Source: Actinomycetospora soli
GTDB taxonomy: Bacteria; Actinomycetota; Actinomycetes; Mycobacteriales; Pseudonocardiaceae
Length of the DNA: 39,431 nucleotides
Direction: 5' to 3'
NCBI RefSeq assembly: GCF_021026295.1
Contig: NZ_JAJNDA010000031.1
Span: 1 to 39,431, forward strand
Shown here: piece after piece, positions 9,011-16,245 of the stretch
Layout: every line of letters starts with the position of its first letter
Position numbering within the stretch: position 1 is the stretch's first letter
Notes under the pieces: generated by a model
Seen by the model: the letters and a program-made list of their open reading frames with translations, nothing else
Told to the model about the DNA's origin: nothing
Database searches by the model: none
Translations under genes and position numbers: made by a program

Positions 9011-9199
9011 CGCCGGGCGTCGCGCCCCGGCCGTCCGACCTGCGGCGGCCGGGGCTCCCCTTCTCAGGGCAGCGCTCCCCATGAGCTGGGATTCACCCCA
9101 CCAGGGTGAAAGACTGCGCCGGTGATCGCGTCCGTCCCTGTGACCGGGCCGCGCGGCCGACCACGGCGCGCCTCACGCGCCGCTGTACCGGGCCCAGCC

Positions 9200-10417
9200 A
9201 TGCGCCGAGGAGCTCGGCTGACGGGTACGGCTCTGCTCGCGACGGTGCTGCTCGGCGGATGCGCGGCGGCGGCTCCCGCACCTGACTTCCCCGTCAACGA
9301 CCCCGGCCTGGTCGCTGACCTCGAGCAGCAGCCCCGGATCGATCTACGCGACCCGGCGACCAACGGCACGCTGACCGTGCCCTCGGTCAGCGGTTTCTGG
9401 GACTCGGCCGCCCAACGGGCAGCGACCTCGCCCGAAACGACCCCGCGCCCCCCTGGCATCGCGTTGTTGGCCCCCGACCAATCCGCACCGGGCGCGGCAG
9501 CAGACACAGCAGCGGACGCAGTGCTCTCGATCGTCCGGCCCACCTCGCCCCCAGGAGACACCCCGGCCCCTCCCGCCGGCCCGGACGGCGCCCCAGGCGC
9601 GACCCGGTCCGACGCGCCCCTGGTCGCGCTCGGCGCCGGCGTCGGTGCGGCATCGGCGCCACTGGGGCCCATCGCCGAGCCGTTCGAGGCCCTCGGCCTC
9701 TCGGCCCGCGCGACAGGCCGGCTCTTCTTCACCGTCGCCGGACGGCCCCGCTCCTGCACCGCCTCGGTGGTCAACGCCGCCAGCCCATACGGCACGTCAG
9801 TCGTCATCACCGCCGGGCACTGCCTGCTCTCCGACGGCTCCGACGGCCCCCGCACCCCCGCCGCGAACATCATCTTCGTCCCCGGCTACCGGGTCGGCGC
9901 CGAGCCCTACGGCCGCTACCTCGCACAGGCCGCCCAGGTCACCAGCGGCTGGGCTGCGGGCCTGGACTGGAGCAACGACGTCGGGTTCGTCCGCCTCGCC
10001 TCGCAGGGGTTGGTCAACGCCCAGGACGCAGTCGGCAGCTACGGGATGGTCTTCGGTGCCCCGGCGGCCCTCGGTCGCGTCGACCTGCTCGGATACCCCA
10101 GCGCGCCGCCGTTCGACGGCTCCGCGGCCCGCATCTGTCGCGGCGCGGTCTCCGGCGCCGCCGGGCCCGCCGACCCCGCCGACGCCGGATCACAGCCCCT
10201 GCCCTGCGAGATGACCGCCGGCTACTCCGGCGGCCCAGGTCTGGCAACGCCCGCCCTCCCGGGCGTCCTCGCCGACCCCGCGGAGCTGCCCGCCAATTCA
10301 GGCGCCGCGGGCAGCTACATCGTCGGGGTCGGCTCGCACGACTACCGCCAGGGCACCGTGTACCTGGCCCCGCTCGGCGAACAGGCCCTTGCCGCCCTGC
10401 GCCAGGTCTCCTCGTGA
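9200..10417 (+). CDS. lipoprotein trypsin-like serine protease
   Basis: The 405-residue product has a lipoprotein signal peptide: basic MRRGAR, a hydrophobic core, and lipobox LLGGC with the lipidated Cys near residue 21. A Pro/Ala-rich linker of about 130 residues follows, then a chymotrypsin-fold protease domain. The catalytic triad is visible as VITAGHC (His207), WSNDVGFVRL (Asp260) and AGYSGGPGL (Ser343; the usual GNSGGP has Tyr for Asn). Cysteines flank the His and Ser as in secreted S1/V8-type enzymes. The protein should face the outside of the membrane and cleave peptides there; the substrate is unknown. ATG 9200 is chosen because it gives a standard signal peptide; GTG 9122 is possible. 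It overlaps the next gene (GTGA), so the two probably work together. Confidence 0.8.
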   Translation: MRRGARLTGTALLATVLLGGCAAAAPAPDFPVNDPGLVADLEQQPRIDLRDPATNGTLTVPSVSGFWDSAAQRAATSPETTPRPPGIALLAPDQSAPGAAADTAADAVLSIVRPTSPPGDTPAPPAGPDGAPGATRSDAPLVALGAGVGAASAPLGPIAEPFEALGLSARATGRLFFTVAGRPRSCTASVVNAASPYGTSVVITAGHCLLSDGSDGPRTPAANIIFVPGYRVGAEPYGRYLAQAAQVTSGWAAGLDWSNDVGFVRLASQGLVNAQDAVGSYGMVFGAPAALGRVDLLGYPSAPPFDGSAARICRGAVSGAAGPADPADAGSQPLPCEMTAGYSGGPGLATPALPGVLADPAELPANSGAAGSYIVGVGSHDYRQGTVYLAPLGEQALAALRQVSS

Positions 10418-11493
10418 GCAGGCCTGCGACGTGGCTGGCCGCCGCACTCGCCGCGGTCCTGGTACTCGGGCTGGTCGCCGCCTCTGCGCGCGGCCCCCGG
10501 GAGGAGCTGGCCGAGGCTGCCGAGTTCGATCAGGTGTACCGGGCGGCGTGGGGGTGGCTCGACGTCGAACGCGACGAGCAGGGAACCTCCTACCTGCACG
10601 CCGCCATCCGCGGCCCCGACGAGCAGGCAAACCCGGCACCATCGCGGCCGCGTCCCCGCACCGACCTGTTCTCCGCGTGGGTGCAGAACGAGACCGACTG
10701 GGTCCGCTTCGGCCGAGGCGAGGACCTCAGCACCTACTACCGAGAGCGCAACGCCAACGGGAACAGCATCTCCGCAGCGGTGCTGCAGCCCCCGCGCTCC
10801 AACGCCCAGTTCGTCCTCGTCGCCGATCGGCTCCGCCGCCCGATGCTCGTCCCGCCGTACCCCAAATCGGTCGATCCCGACGCCCAACAGCGGATCGAAC
10901 CGCTGGTCAACACCCCGTACATCGCTCGGCGCAGCGACTTCGAGGCCGGCTGGGACCCGTGCCGGTGGCAGGCGCTTTCCAGCATGTGCGGCATCGATCG
11001 GGCGTGGCAGAGCACTAGGGCCTCGACTCCCGGTCTGCCTCTGCTCGTGCAGCAACGCTCGGACGGCACGACGATCGCGCGGACCGGCGTCCGCGTGGTG
11101 GACCTGATCAAGCAGGGCGTGTTCAGGCCCGACGGTCGCGACGCCGCGCAGTTGCTGCCCGTCGGTGCCCGGCTGGTCCCCTTCGAGGTCGAGCTGCGAC
11201 CCGACGGGTCCCTGTCCGCGATGCGACTGCACGGCGCCGTCGCTTCGCCGACGGTCAACGTGGCCCTGCAAATCGGCGTCGAGGTCCGCGGCCGAGCCGA
11301 CGTCACCGACGTTCCCGCATCCCCGGACGATCCCAGTCAGTACACCGTGATGGACAACCTGCGGGCGCTGCGGTTCGTCAGCGATGCTGCCTCGTTCTTC
11401 CGTTCCCCGGCGACCTATCAGCCGGACTGGCGCCCGGACCTCCCGCCGTTGCCGCTGCGAGCCACGGGACCCGCCGTCGCCCCACCCCTGTAG
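10414..11493 (+). CDS. membrane-anchored extracytoplasmic protein coupled to the protease
   Basis: The 359-residue product starts at GTG 10414, overlapping the protease stop. Residues about 5-25 form one hydrophobic segment (signal anchor or uncleaved signal peptide), with the remainder outside the cell. The mature part contains VYRAAWGWLDVERDEQG, an aromatic segment SAWVQNETDWVRFGRG, a pair of cysteines (DPCRWQALSSMCG) and a beta-rich C-terminal half. I do not recognise a family. Tight coupling to a lipoprotein protease suggests a partner, substrate or regulator of it, which is inference. A convergent gene ends 49 bases downstream; I see no convincing terminator in between. Confidence 0.72.
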   Translation: MSRPATWLAAALAAVLVLGLVAASARGPREELAEAAEFDQVYRAAWGWLDVERDEQGTSYLHAAIRGPDEQANPAPSRPRPRTDLFSAWVQNETDWVRFGRGEDLSTYYRERNANGNSISAAVLQPPRSNAQFVLVADRLRRPMLVPPYPKSVDPDAQQRIEPLVNTPYIARRSDFEAGWDPCRWQALSSMCGIDRAWQSTRASTPGLPLLVQQRSDGTTIARTGVRVVDLIKQGVFRPDGRDAAQLLPVGARLVPFEVELRPDGSLSAMRLHGAVASPTVNVALQIGVEVRGRADVTDVPASPDDPSQYTVMDNLRALRFVSDAASFFRSPATYQPDWRPDLPPLPLRATGPAVAPPL

Positions 11494-11542
11494 GTGGCCC
11501 CGGAGCCCGCGGTGGCGTCAACGAGACTCAGGGTGGTGTGGT

Positions 11543-12250
11543 CTAACGCGGGACGGTCAGCCTGGGGTAGCAGTCCGAGCTGTTGCAATTGAGCGGCACC
11601 ACCCTCAACTCGATCTCGTCGTCGTCCACAGTGCCGTCGGCGGTGTAGGCGACCACCATGCTGTAGCGGCCGTCGACCACCGCGCCCTGCGCGCCCAGCG
11701 GAGTCTTGAATGGCTGGCAATCTTCTCGGCTGTCGAGCAGGTCGCGGTCGAATCGACCGTTGATCGCCGGCCACAATGTCCCCAGCTGCGCCATCGTCAC
11801 GTCCGGCACCGCAGGAGCTGCCCGTGGGTCCACCGGCTCCGCCGCCGTGTGGCCCGCCCACCACAGGGCGCCGACCAGGAGCCCTGCCGCGACCGCGACC
11901 GCGGCCGCTCGCTGGGCCGCCGTCGCCCTGGCCCGGTTGAGCCGCCCGCCATCGCCAGGAACCGGATCGTCGGGGCTGGGCTGCTGTCCCGCCCCGGTGA
12001 GGGCAGCAGAGTCCGGGGCGGCCGCAACGACCTGCGTGGCCATGGTCGGAGCGGTGTCCATCGGGAGGTCGGAGCTCAACGTGCCCAGCAACGCGAGCGC
12101 GTCGGGGTCGCGGGAGAGGCGGGCCCGCACGTCGCGGGCCTGGTCTCGCGGCAGACGCCCGTCGCGCAACGCCAGCAGCGTCTCCCGGGTCAAAGCCAGC
12201 CCGGTGGCAGGGGCCGCTTCGGGCTCCGGGCCGCCGCCTTCGCCGGTCAT
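11543..12250 (-). CDS. second anti-sigma-like membrane protein, paralogue of the upstream gene
   Basis: This 235-residue protein resembles its upstream neighbour. An N-terminal cytoplasmic helical domain (residues about 17-62, LTRETLLALRDGRL then ARLSRDPDALALLGTL) aligns with the neighbour's LDELADLQAGLLT and ARMAGDPDALALYGLL. A linker is followed by one membrane helix (about 113-131) and an extracytoplasmic part with QLGTLWPAINGR, matching DLASLWPEVSRY next door. Four cysteines lie in the outer domain. No HxxxCxxC zinc anti-sigma motif is present. ATG 12250 overlaps the preceding stop (ATGA). It probably binds or modulates the SigM-like factor, or is a decoy of the first anti-sigma protein. 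This role is inferred from paralogy and operon position. Confidence 0.72.
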   Translation of the reverse strand: MTGEGGGPEPEAAPATGLALTRETLLALRDGRLPRDQARDVRARLSRDPDALALLGTLSSDLPMDTAPTMATQVVAAAPDSAALTGAGQQPSPDDPVPGDGGRLNRARATAAQRAAAVAVAAGLLVGALWWAGHTAAEPVDPRAAPAVPDVTMAQLGTLWPAINGRFDRDLLDSREDCQPFKTPLGAQGAVVDGRYSMVVAYTADGTVDDDEIELRVVPLNCNSSDCYPRLTVPR

Positions 12251-13026
12251 GGGTCGATGAGGGTCTGCGCGAGCGGCGGGCGCAGGTTGCAGTCCGGGGC
12301 GAACGCCGTGAGCGCGATCTGCTGGCTCATCGGCACTCGGGTGGCTACCAGTACGGCGTCCTGATCGTCGAGCACGATCGGTTGGGCTCCGACGATGTCC
12401 CGCTCCAGCACGGGGCCTGGGGCTCGGCTTAGACAGCTGGCCAGCCGCGGCGACCCGGTGAGGAAGCCGAGGTCGCGGTAGCGGGACACCTCGGGCCACA
12501 GCGACGCGAGGTCCTGCGCCCCGACCGCGGGGGCGTTGCCGGCCTGCAGCCCGGTCGGGCCGGTCGATCCGGCGGGCCGGAAGACGGCGATGCCGCCGAC
12601 GATGCCGATCACGACGACCGCGGCGGCGATCAGGGCGGGCACCAGGCGCCGGCGGCGTCGGCGGGCCGCGTCGAGGTCGACGATCCGCGCGTCGGTGGCG
12701 GGTTCCGGGCCGGTCGGTGTCGCATCACGGTCGTCGTGCTCGAGCTGGGGGGCGGGTTCGGCCGCGAGTGCGGTGTCGATGCGCTCGGCGACGTCGTCGG
12801 GGACTGGTTCGTCGTCGAGGTCGGCGAGTTCGAGGCGGGTCTGTTCGAGCAGTCCGTAGAGCGCGAGTGCGTCGGGGTCGCCGGCCATGCGGGCGCGCAG
12901 AGCGCTTTCCTGGTCGGGGGTGAGCAGTCCGGCCTGCAGGTCGGCGAGCTCGTCGAGGGCGATGCCGCCGGCGGAGACGATGGAGCCGGGGTCGGCAGGG
13001 TCGCGGGGGTCGGGGCAGCTGGTCAT
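12247..13026 (-). CDS. membrane anti-sigma factor-like protein
   Basis: The 259-residue protein follows the ECF sigma gene with an ATGA overlap, the classic sigma/anti-sigma arrangement. Residues 22-70 form a helical cytoplasmic domain, residues 80-95 another helix (VAERIDTALAAE), then a basic stop-transfer run of six Arg (122-127) and one membrane helix at about 128-149. The rest is extracytoplasmic with two cysteines. There is no zinc-binding ZAS motif; organisation is like the RsmA-type anti-sigma-M proteins of mycobacteria. It should hold the sigma factor at the membrane until a signal outside releases it. The identity rests on context and topology, not on a clear sequence signature. Confidence 0.78.
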   Translation of the reverse strand: MTSCPDPRDPADPGSIVSAGGIALDELADLQAGLLTPDQESALRARMAGDPDALALYGLLEQTRLELADLDDEPVPDDVAERIDTALAAEPAPQLEHDDRDATPTGPEPATDARIVDLDAARRRRRRLVPALIAAAVVVIGIVGGIAVFRPAGSTGPTGLQAGNAPAVGAQDLASLWPEVSRYRDLGFLTGSPRLASCLSRAPGPVLERDIVGAQPIVLDDQDAVLVATRVPMSQQIALTAFAPDCNLRPPLAQTLIDP

Positions 13027-13853
13027 CGCGGCCTCCTTCCCTGCCCGGTGGCGGTGAGCGCGGCGGCGAGGCGGGCGCGGCCGCGGGCACAGCGTGATTT
13101 CACGGTGCCGACGCTGATACCGAGGGTATCGGCGGTCTCGGCCACGGAGAGGCCTTGGACGTCGACCAGCAGGATGGCCTGTCGTTGCTCGTCGGGCAGG
13201 ACCGCGAGCATCGCCTTGACCGTGAGCTGGGCGTCGACCTCGCCGTGGGCGTCGCTGGTCTCGACCGCGTCGGCGCGTCCCTCGCGGGCGCCGTCGCCGG
13301 CGGCGTCCTCGTCGAGCGGCACGGTGCTCGGCCGCCGCGCCTTGATCTTGTCGAGGACGACGCGGGTGACGATGCGGGTCAGCCAGTTCTCGACCTCGGC
13401 GTCGGCGCGGTAGGACCCGGCGTAGCGGTGGGCGCGGACGAACGCGTCCTGCAGGGCTTCGGCGGCCTCCTCACGGTCGCGCAGGCTGCGTAGCGCGTAG
13501 GTCCACAACCGAGCGCGGTGGCGGCGGACCAGCAGGGTGAAGGCATCCCGGTCCCCGGCGAGGTGGGCGGCGAGCAGCTCACGGTCGCTGCGCTGATCCG
13601 GGGACGGCTCAGCCGGGGCTCCTTGCTCGCGGGGCAGCGTCATCCGGCTTCGGCGCGGCCGGTAGCGGCCGGTCGGGCGCCCGCGAGGTCGGCTGCGCCC
13701 CGGTGGCGGCCGTCGACCGGGAGCTGGAGGCGGCGGGCGATCATCGCGGCGAGTTTCGCACTCGATGCGCGTAAGGGACAGATCCACCAGGATCGTCCCG
13801 TGGCTGCGGGGCGACGGTGGGAGCCGGCGCCCGGGCCCAGCGGAGGTGCTCAC
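13023..13853 (-). CDS. ECF RNA polymerase sigma factor, SigM-like
   Basis: This is an ECF sigma-70 factor. Region 2 runs from ELLAAHLAGDRDAF through RLWTYALRSLRDREE and EALQDAFVRAHRYAG to ENWLTRIVTRVVLDK. Region 4 is LPDEQRQAILLVDVQGLS, then ETADTLGISVGTVKS. It resembles actinobacterial SigM. Two starts are possible. ATG 13643 gives 206 residues and matches usual family length but lacks a Shine-Dalgarno sequence. GTG 13853, in frame, lies 8 nt after the -10 of an ECF promoter and gives 276 residues with a 70-residue basic Pro/Arg extension. I list the longer form because the promoter geometry supports it, but translation from 13643 cannot be excluded. The same promoter motif elsewhere suggests autoregulation. 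Two anti-sigma-like genes follow in overlap. Confidence 0.85.
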   Translation of the reverse strand: MSTSAGPGRRLPPSPRSHGTILVDLSLTRIECETRRDDRPPPPAPGRRPPPGRSRPRGRPTGRYRPRRSRMTLPREQGAPAEPSPDQRSDRELLAAHLAGDRDAFTLLVRRHRARLWTYALRSLRDREEAAEALQDAFVRAHRYAGSYRADAEVENWLTRIVTRVVLDKIKARRPSTVPLDEDAAGDGAREGRADAVETSDAHGEVDAQLTVKAMLAVLPDEQRQAILLVDVQGLSVAETADTLGISVGTVKSRCARGRARLAAALTATGQGRRPR

Positions 13854-13861
13854 GTCAGGGT

Positions 13862-13890
13862 CGGACCGGCCCCGGCGCTCTTCTGGTTCC
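13862..13890 (-). promoter_or_regulatory. ECF-type promoter of the SigM-like operon
   Basis: On the minus strand this reads GGAACC (13890-13885), a 17-nt spacer, then GGTCCG (13867-13862), 8 nt before GTG 13853. It matches the motif shared across the window and predicts a leaderless transcript and autoregulation. Confidence 0.72.
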
Positions 13891-14028
13891 CGCCCCGCGA
13901 ACCGGTGACGTCACAGCCGCTTCGGGGACAGCGTCACCTTGGAACCGAGTCGTCGACCGTGGCGGGCTCTCGGGTGTTCGACGCCGGAACTATGCGGCGA
14001 CCCAGCGAGGCGACCTGGAGGTGAGCAG

Positions 14029-14436
14029 GTGTTCGCGTTCGACCAGACCGACCTCGACCCACCGACAGCGACGAGCGACTTCGACATCCACCTCACCGCA
14101 CGGCTGCGGATTTTCGACGGGGACCGGGTGGTCTTCGAGGAGGTGTTCGTCGCGATCATCGGCCTGGCCGCGCAGTGGCGCCGGTGGCTGGACGAGGGCG
14201 TCGAGGCCGGCGAGGAGTTCGTCTACGAGGACGACTCCTTGACGCTCGGGGAGCTGTTCCGCTTCACCGCGGTTGGCGACGGGCATTGGCGGGTGTCCTC
14301 GGTCTACGACTCCGCCCTGGCGCTGGAGATGCCGGGCCCCGACCTCGTCGCCGGCGTCGAGGCGGCGCTGACGTCGATCCGCGACGAGGCTTCCGCGCTC
14401 CTGGGCGCGGACCGGGCCCGTCCCTGGCTCCCGTAA
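14029..14436 (+). CDS. small protein of unknown function (DUF7878-like, tentative)
   Basis: The 135-residue product starts at GTG 14029, preceded by GGAGG with 7 nt spacing. It reads FDIHLTARLRIFDGDRVVFEE, then a helical segment AAQWRRWLDEG, an acidic FVYEDDSLTLGELFRF and HWRVSSVYDSALA. The order of a beta-strand domain, a helix and a final beta pair is like small actinobacterial DUF7878-type proteins; I am not certain of that match. No signal peptide, membrane helix or cysteine is present. A degenerate copy of the ECF promoter (GGAACC-N17-GGGCTC from 13941) lies upstream, but its -10 is off consensus. Confidence 0.65.
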   Translation: MFAFDQTDLDPPTATSDFDIHLTARLRIFDGDRVVFEEVFVAIIGLAAQWRRWLDEGVEAGEEFVYEDDSLTLGELFRFTAVGDGHWRVSSVYDSALALEMPGPDLVAGVEAALTSIRDEASALLGADRARPWLP

Positions 14437-14518
14437 CTGTCAGCGTGTCGCGACGGTTGATCGTGGGTTGTGGGGGGTCGACCGCGACCAGACGCCTCCT
14501 CCCGGACCCGGTGGCCGG

Positions 14519-14547
14519 GGAACCGCCGCGGCCGGAGGGACGGTCCT
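14519..14547 (+). promoter_or_regulatory. ECF-type promoter before the 14556/14642 genes
   Basis: GGAACC (14519-14524), 17 nt, GGTCCT (14542-14547), then 8 nt to ATG 14556. The geometry predicts transcription starting at or next to that ATG. Confidence 0.68.
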
Positions 14548-14555
14548 ACCCCGCC

Positions 14556-14645
14556 ATGAACGACTCTGCGCGCAGCCGGCGCCCCGACACCGCGACCCGA
14601 GATGCCGCGTGGCCGTCCGCGCACAACCGGACCGCCCTGCGGTGA
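14556..14645 (+). CDS. candidate 29-residue leaderless leader peptide
   Basis: ATG 14556 lies 8 nt after an ECF-type -10 element, so it would be the first codon of a leaderless mRNA. The 29-codon frame encodes a basic, hydrophilic peptide and its TGA overlaps GTG 14642 of the next gene (GTGA). The downstream gene has no Shine-Dalgarno sequence, so translation of this peptide followed by re-initiation would explain how it is expressed. No known family. Confidence 0.4.
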   Translation: MNDSARSRRPDTATRDAAWPSAHNRTALR

Positions 14646-15238
14646 CGCATCCACCCGGCCCCTACGGCTGGCCCACCGACCCGGCGGCTCCTCGCCCACC
14701 CTCCCCTCAGCTCCCCCGGGCGTTGCCGTTCGCCCTGACCGCCGAGGCCTGGCGCCGTCCGTGGCACCTCGAGGTCGAACAGGTGGTGACGGGCTTCGTG
14801 GTCCTCACCTGGGGACACCCCCTCGGAGGTGGCGACGCGGTCGTGACGGTCGGGAACCGGTTGCCGGCGTCCCGGCTCGCGTTCGACCGCGAGTCCGGGC
14901 AGCTCGCCGGGCTGCACCTGAGCCTGCAGTCCGACGTCCCCGTTGCCCCCGCCGTTCGGAGGCCGCCCTCCTTGCGGGGTGACCCGGTCTTCGACCTCGC
15001 CCCGTGGCGCGAGCACCCCGACCTCACGGTGCGCCGCGACGTGCGGGTCGTCCGCCGCGACCGCGACCTCCAGGTCGACCTCGCTCCCGGCGTCCCGCAC
15101 CTGGCCTGCGTCCTCACCGAGTCCATGACCCTGCTCCTCGGCCTCGACCTGCGCCTCGTCGGGCTCCTGGTCACCGCCCTCGACCGCGACCAGCTCGACG
15201 TGCTGGCCGGGGTCCTCGAGGGCGAAGATCGACCGTGA
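14642..15238 (+). CDS. protein of unknown function in the ECF regulon
   Basis: This 198-residue soluble protein begins at GTG 14642 inside the stop of a 29-codon leader ORF; there is no Shine-Dalgarno motif of its own. The N-terminus is Pro-rich (PPGPYGWPTDPAAPRPPSP). The body alternates strands and short helices: WHLEVEQVVTGFVVLTWG, ASRLAFDRESGQLAGLHL, then a C-terminal VPHLACVLTESMTLLLGLDL and LLVTALDRDQLDVLAGVL. I do not recognise it. It may not need a membrane or secretion signal, as none is visible. Control by the SigM-like factor is inferred from the promoter at 14519. Confidence 0.62.
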   Translation: MTHPPGPYGWPTDPAAPRPPSPQLPRALPFALTAEAWRRPWHLEVEQVVTGFVVLTWGHPLGGGDAVVTVGNRLPASRLAFDRESGQLAGLHLSLQSDVPVAPAVRRPPSLRGDPVFDLAPWREHPDLTVRRDVRVVRRDRDLQVDLAPGVPHLACVLTESMTLLLGLDLRLVGLLVTALDRDQLDVLAGVLEGEDRP

Positions 15239-15374
15239 ACGCCGCTCGGCTCGCTCGGCTTCGTCGTCTGCCTGGTCGGGGTCGCCGTCGCACCCCCCAT
15301 CTACGGTCGGGCAGGGCTTACGACCTCTGCCTTCTACGAACGTACGAAGCGCGAGCCGACAACACCGACGGGTC

Positions 15375-15403
15375 TTGACGCCACCTATGTCGGTGCCTAA
15401 TAC
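15375..15403 (+). promoter_or_regulatory. housekeeping sigma-70-type promoter
   Basis: TTGACG (15375-15380), 17-nt spacer, TAATAC (15398-15403). The -35 is one base from TTGACA. The predicted start near 15410 would give a leader of about 365 nt before the 15774 gene, or a separate small RNA. Confidence 0.5.
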
Positions 15404-15723
15404 TTCCGATGGCTTCACCGGGTACGACCCAATCGAAGCGCCGTTCGGCCGCCGACATAGTCGGTGAGAGCTGTGCGGTTCGGTCACGGTCATCCGGTCC
15501 CATTCGTGGGAGCGGACAGTATCGGGCCGTAAAGATCGAGCCCACGGTCTGCTGGCGACAGCTCTGTCCGCCCGCCGTGCTGGCTCTCTTTGGCATGCCC
15601 GGAATCTTCCGGTGCCTGGGCGCGGGCTTCAAGCCGCGTCCTGCCGACCTCCCTTCTCTCAACCGTCTCCGAGCCCAGCCCTACCCCCGGTCCCGCACGC
15701 CCCGACCATTCCTTCCGCTTTTC

Positions 15724-15754
15724 CGTGTGAGGGCAGACCCGCTGCCCTCACACG
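15724..15754 (+). promoter_or_regulatory. perfect 13-bp inverted repeat just upstream of a start codon
   Basis: CGTGTGAGGGCAG (15724-15736) and CTGCCCTCACACG (15742-15754) are exact complements around the loop ACCCG, ending 19 nt before ATG 15774. No T-run follows, so it is not a standard terminator. It could be an operator for a dimeric regulator or an RNA hairpin near the ribosome entry site. Confidence 0.7.
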
Positions 15755-15773
15755 AGAGAAAGCGAGAACGAGA

Positions 15774-16100
15774 ATGTCCAGGTTCCGGTACGCAGGAGGC
15801 GGTCGCGCCCTCAACTGCAACGCACTCGATCCGCGCTACGTCGCATTCCCATGCGTGGACACTCGCCGTACCCGACCGCGAGCCACCCCGATGGCCGCCG
15901 CGCGCGCATTGGCCCGCTTGTGTCCCTCCTCCGACCGTCGCCGGCGCCTGGCGTTCTTGTCCGCTGACCAGAACGACGCTCTCGCCCTCACCGAGGTCGA
16001 CCAGCTGACCTACCCCGAGGCCGCCGTGCACATGAAGATGACCGTCGACGAGTTCGAGTCCCTGCTCCTCGCGGCCTGGCTGCGTCTCGAGCACGACTGA
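15774..16100 (+). CDS. small protein with a stand-alone sigma-region-4-like helix-turn-helix
   Basis: The 108-residue product starts at ATG 15774, with only a purine-rich GAGAACGAGA before it. The C-terminal 44 residues, from LSADQNDALALTEVDQLTY to LLLAAWLRL, align without gaps with ECF sigma region 4.2 (L.P.QR.AL.L.EV.GLSY.E.A..L..S...V.SRL..A...L). Key positions kept are Leu/Gln, ALAL, TEV, LTYPEAA, and the final hydrophobic run. No region 2 is present, so it is not a sigma factor. It may bind DNA or touch the polymerase as an orphan region 4. The N-terminal half is basic with two cysteines. The alignment is by eye from remembered consensus. Confidence 0.62.
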   Translation: MSRFRYAGGGRALNCNALDPRYVAFPCVDTRRTRPRATPMAAARALARLCPSSDRRRRLAFLSADQNDALALTEVDQLTYPEAAVHMKMTVDEFESLLLAAWLRLEHD

Positions 16101-16209
16101 CGAGGCGACCAACCGCCCCGTCGGCGACAGCTGGGCTGCGCAGGGACCGTGCTGTTGTCGCCGTCCCCGTTCACCGGTGAGTCTGTGACACCTCCGCCCC
16201 GACCGGGCC

Positions 16210-16238
16210 GGAACCGCACGACGGCGACAGGAGGTCTC
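16210..16238 (+). promoter_or_regulatory. ECF-type promoter of the TerD-like gene
   Basis: GGAACC (16210-16215), 17 nt, GGTCTC (16233-16238), then 7 nt to ATG 16246. An AGGAGG (16229-16234) also lies 11 nt before the ATG, so translation from a longer transcript would also be possible. Confidence 0.75.
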
Positions 16239-16245
16239 CCCGGGC

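Larger units (their letters stand above)
15239..15773. other. 535-base non-coding stretch holding a promoter, a long leader and a hairpin
   Basis: Codon-like GC periodicity stops here and the sequence is less GC-rich than its neighbours. It contains a near-consensus housekeeping promoter at 15375-15403, a small stem at 15454-15466 (CCGAC/GTCGG around ATA), and a 13-bp perfect hairpin at 15724-15754 just before the next gene. ATG 15409 opens a frame after the promoter, but it runs through the next gene in another phase and has no protein-like composition. Confidence 0.6.

Noticed and set aside
13941..13969. GGAACC-N17-GGGCTC, plus strand, before the 14029 gene
   Set aside because: The -10 lacks GGTC and the nearest start codons are at the wrong distance. 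It may be a decayed copy, so I did not count it in the ten.
15409..16008. Open frame starting at the predicted transcript start 15409
   Set aside because: It runs through the better-supported 15774 gene in another phase and has Pro/Arg/Ser-rich composition typical of shadow frames.
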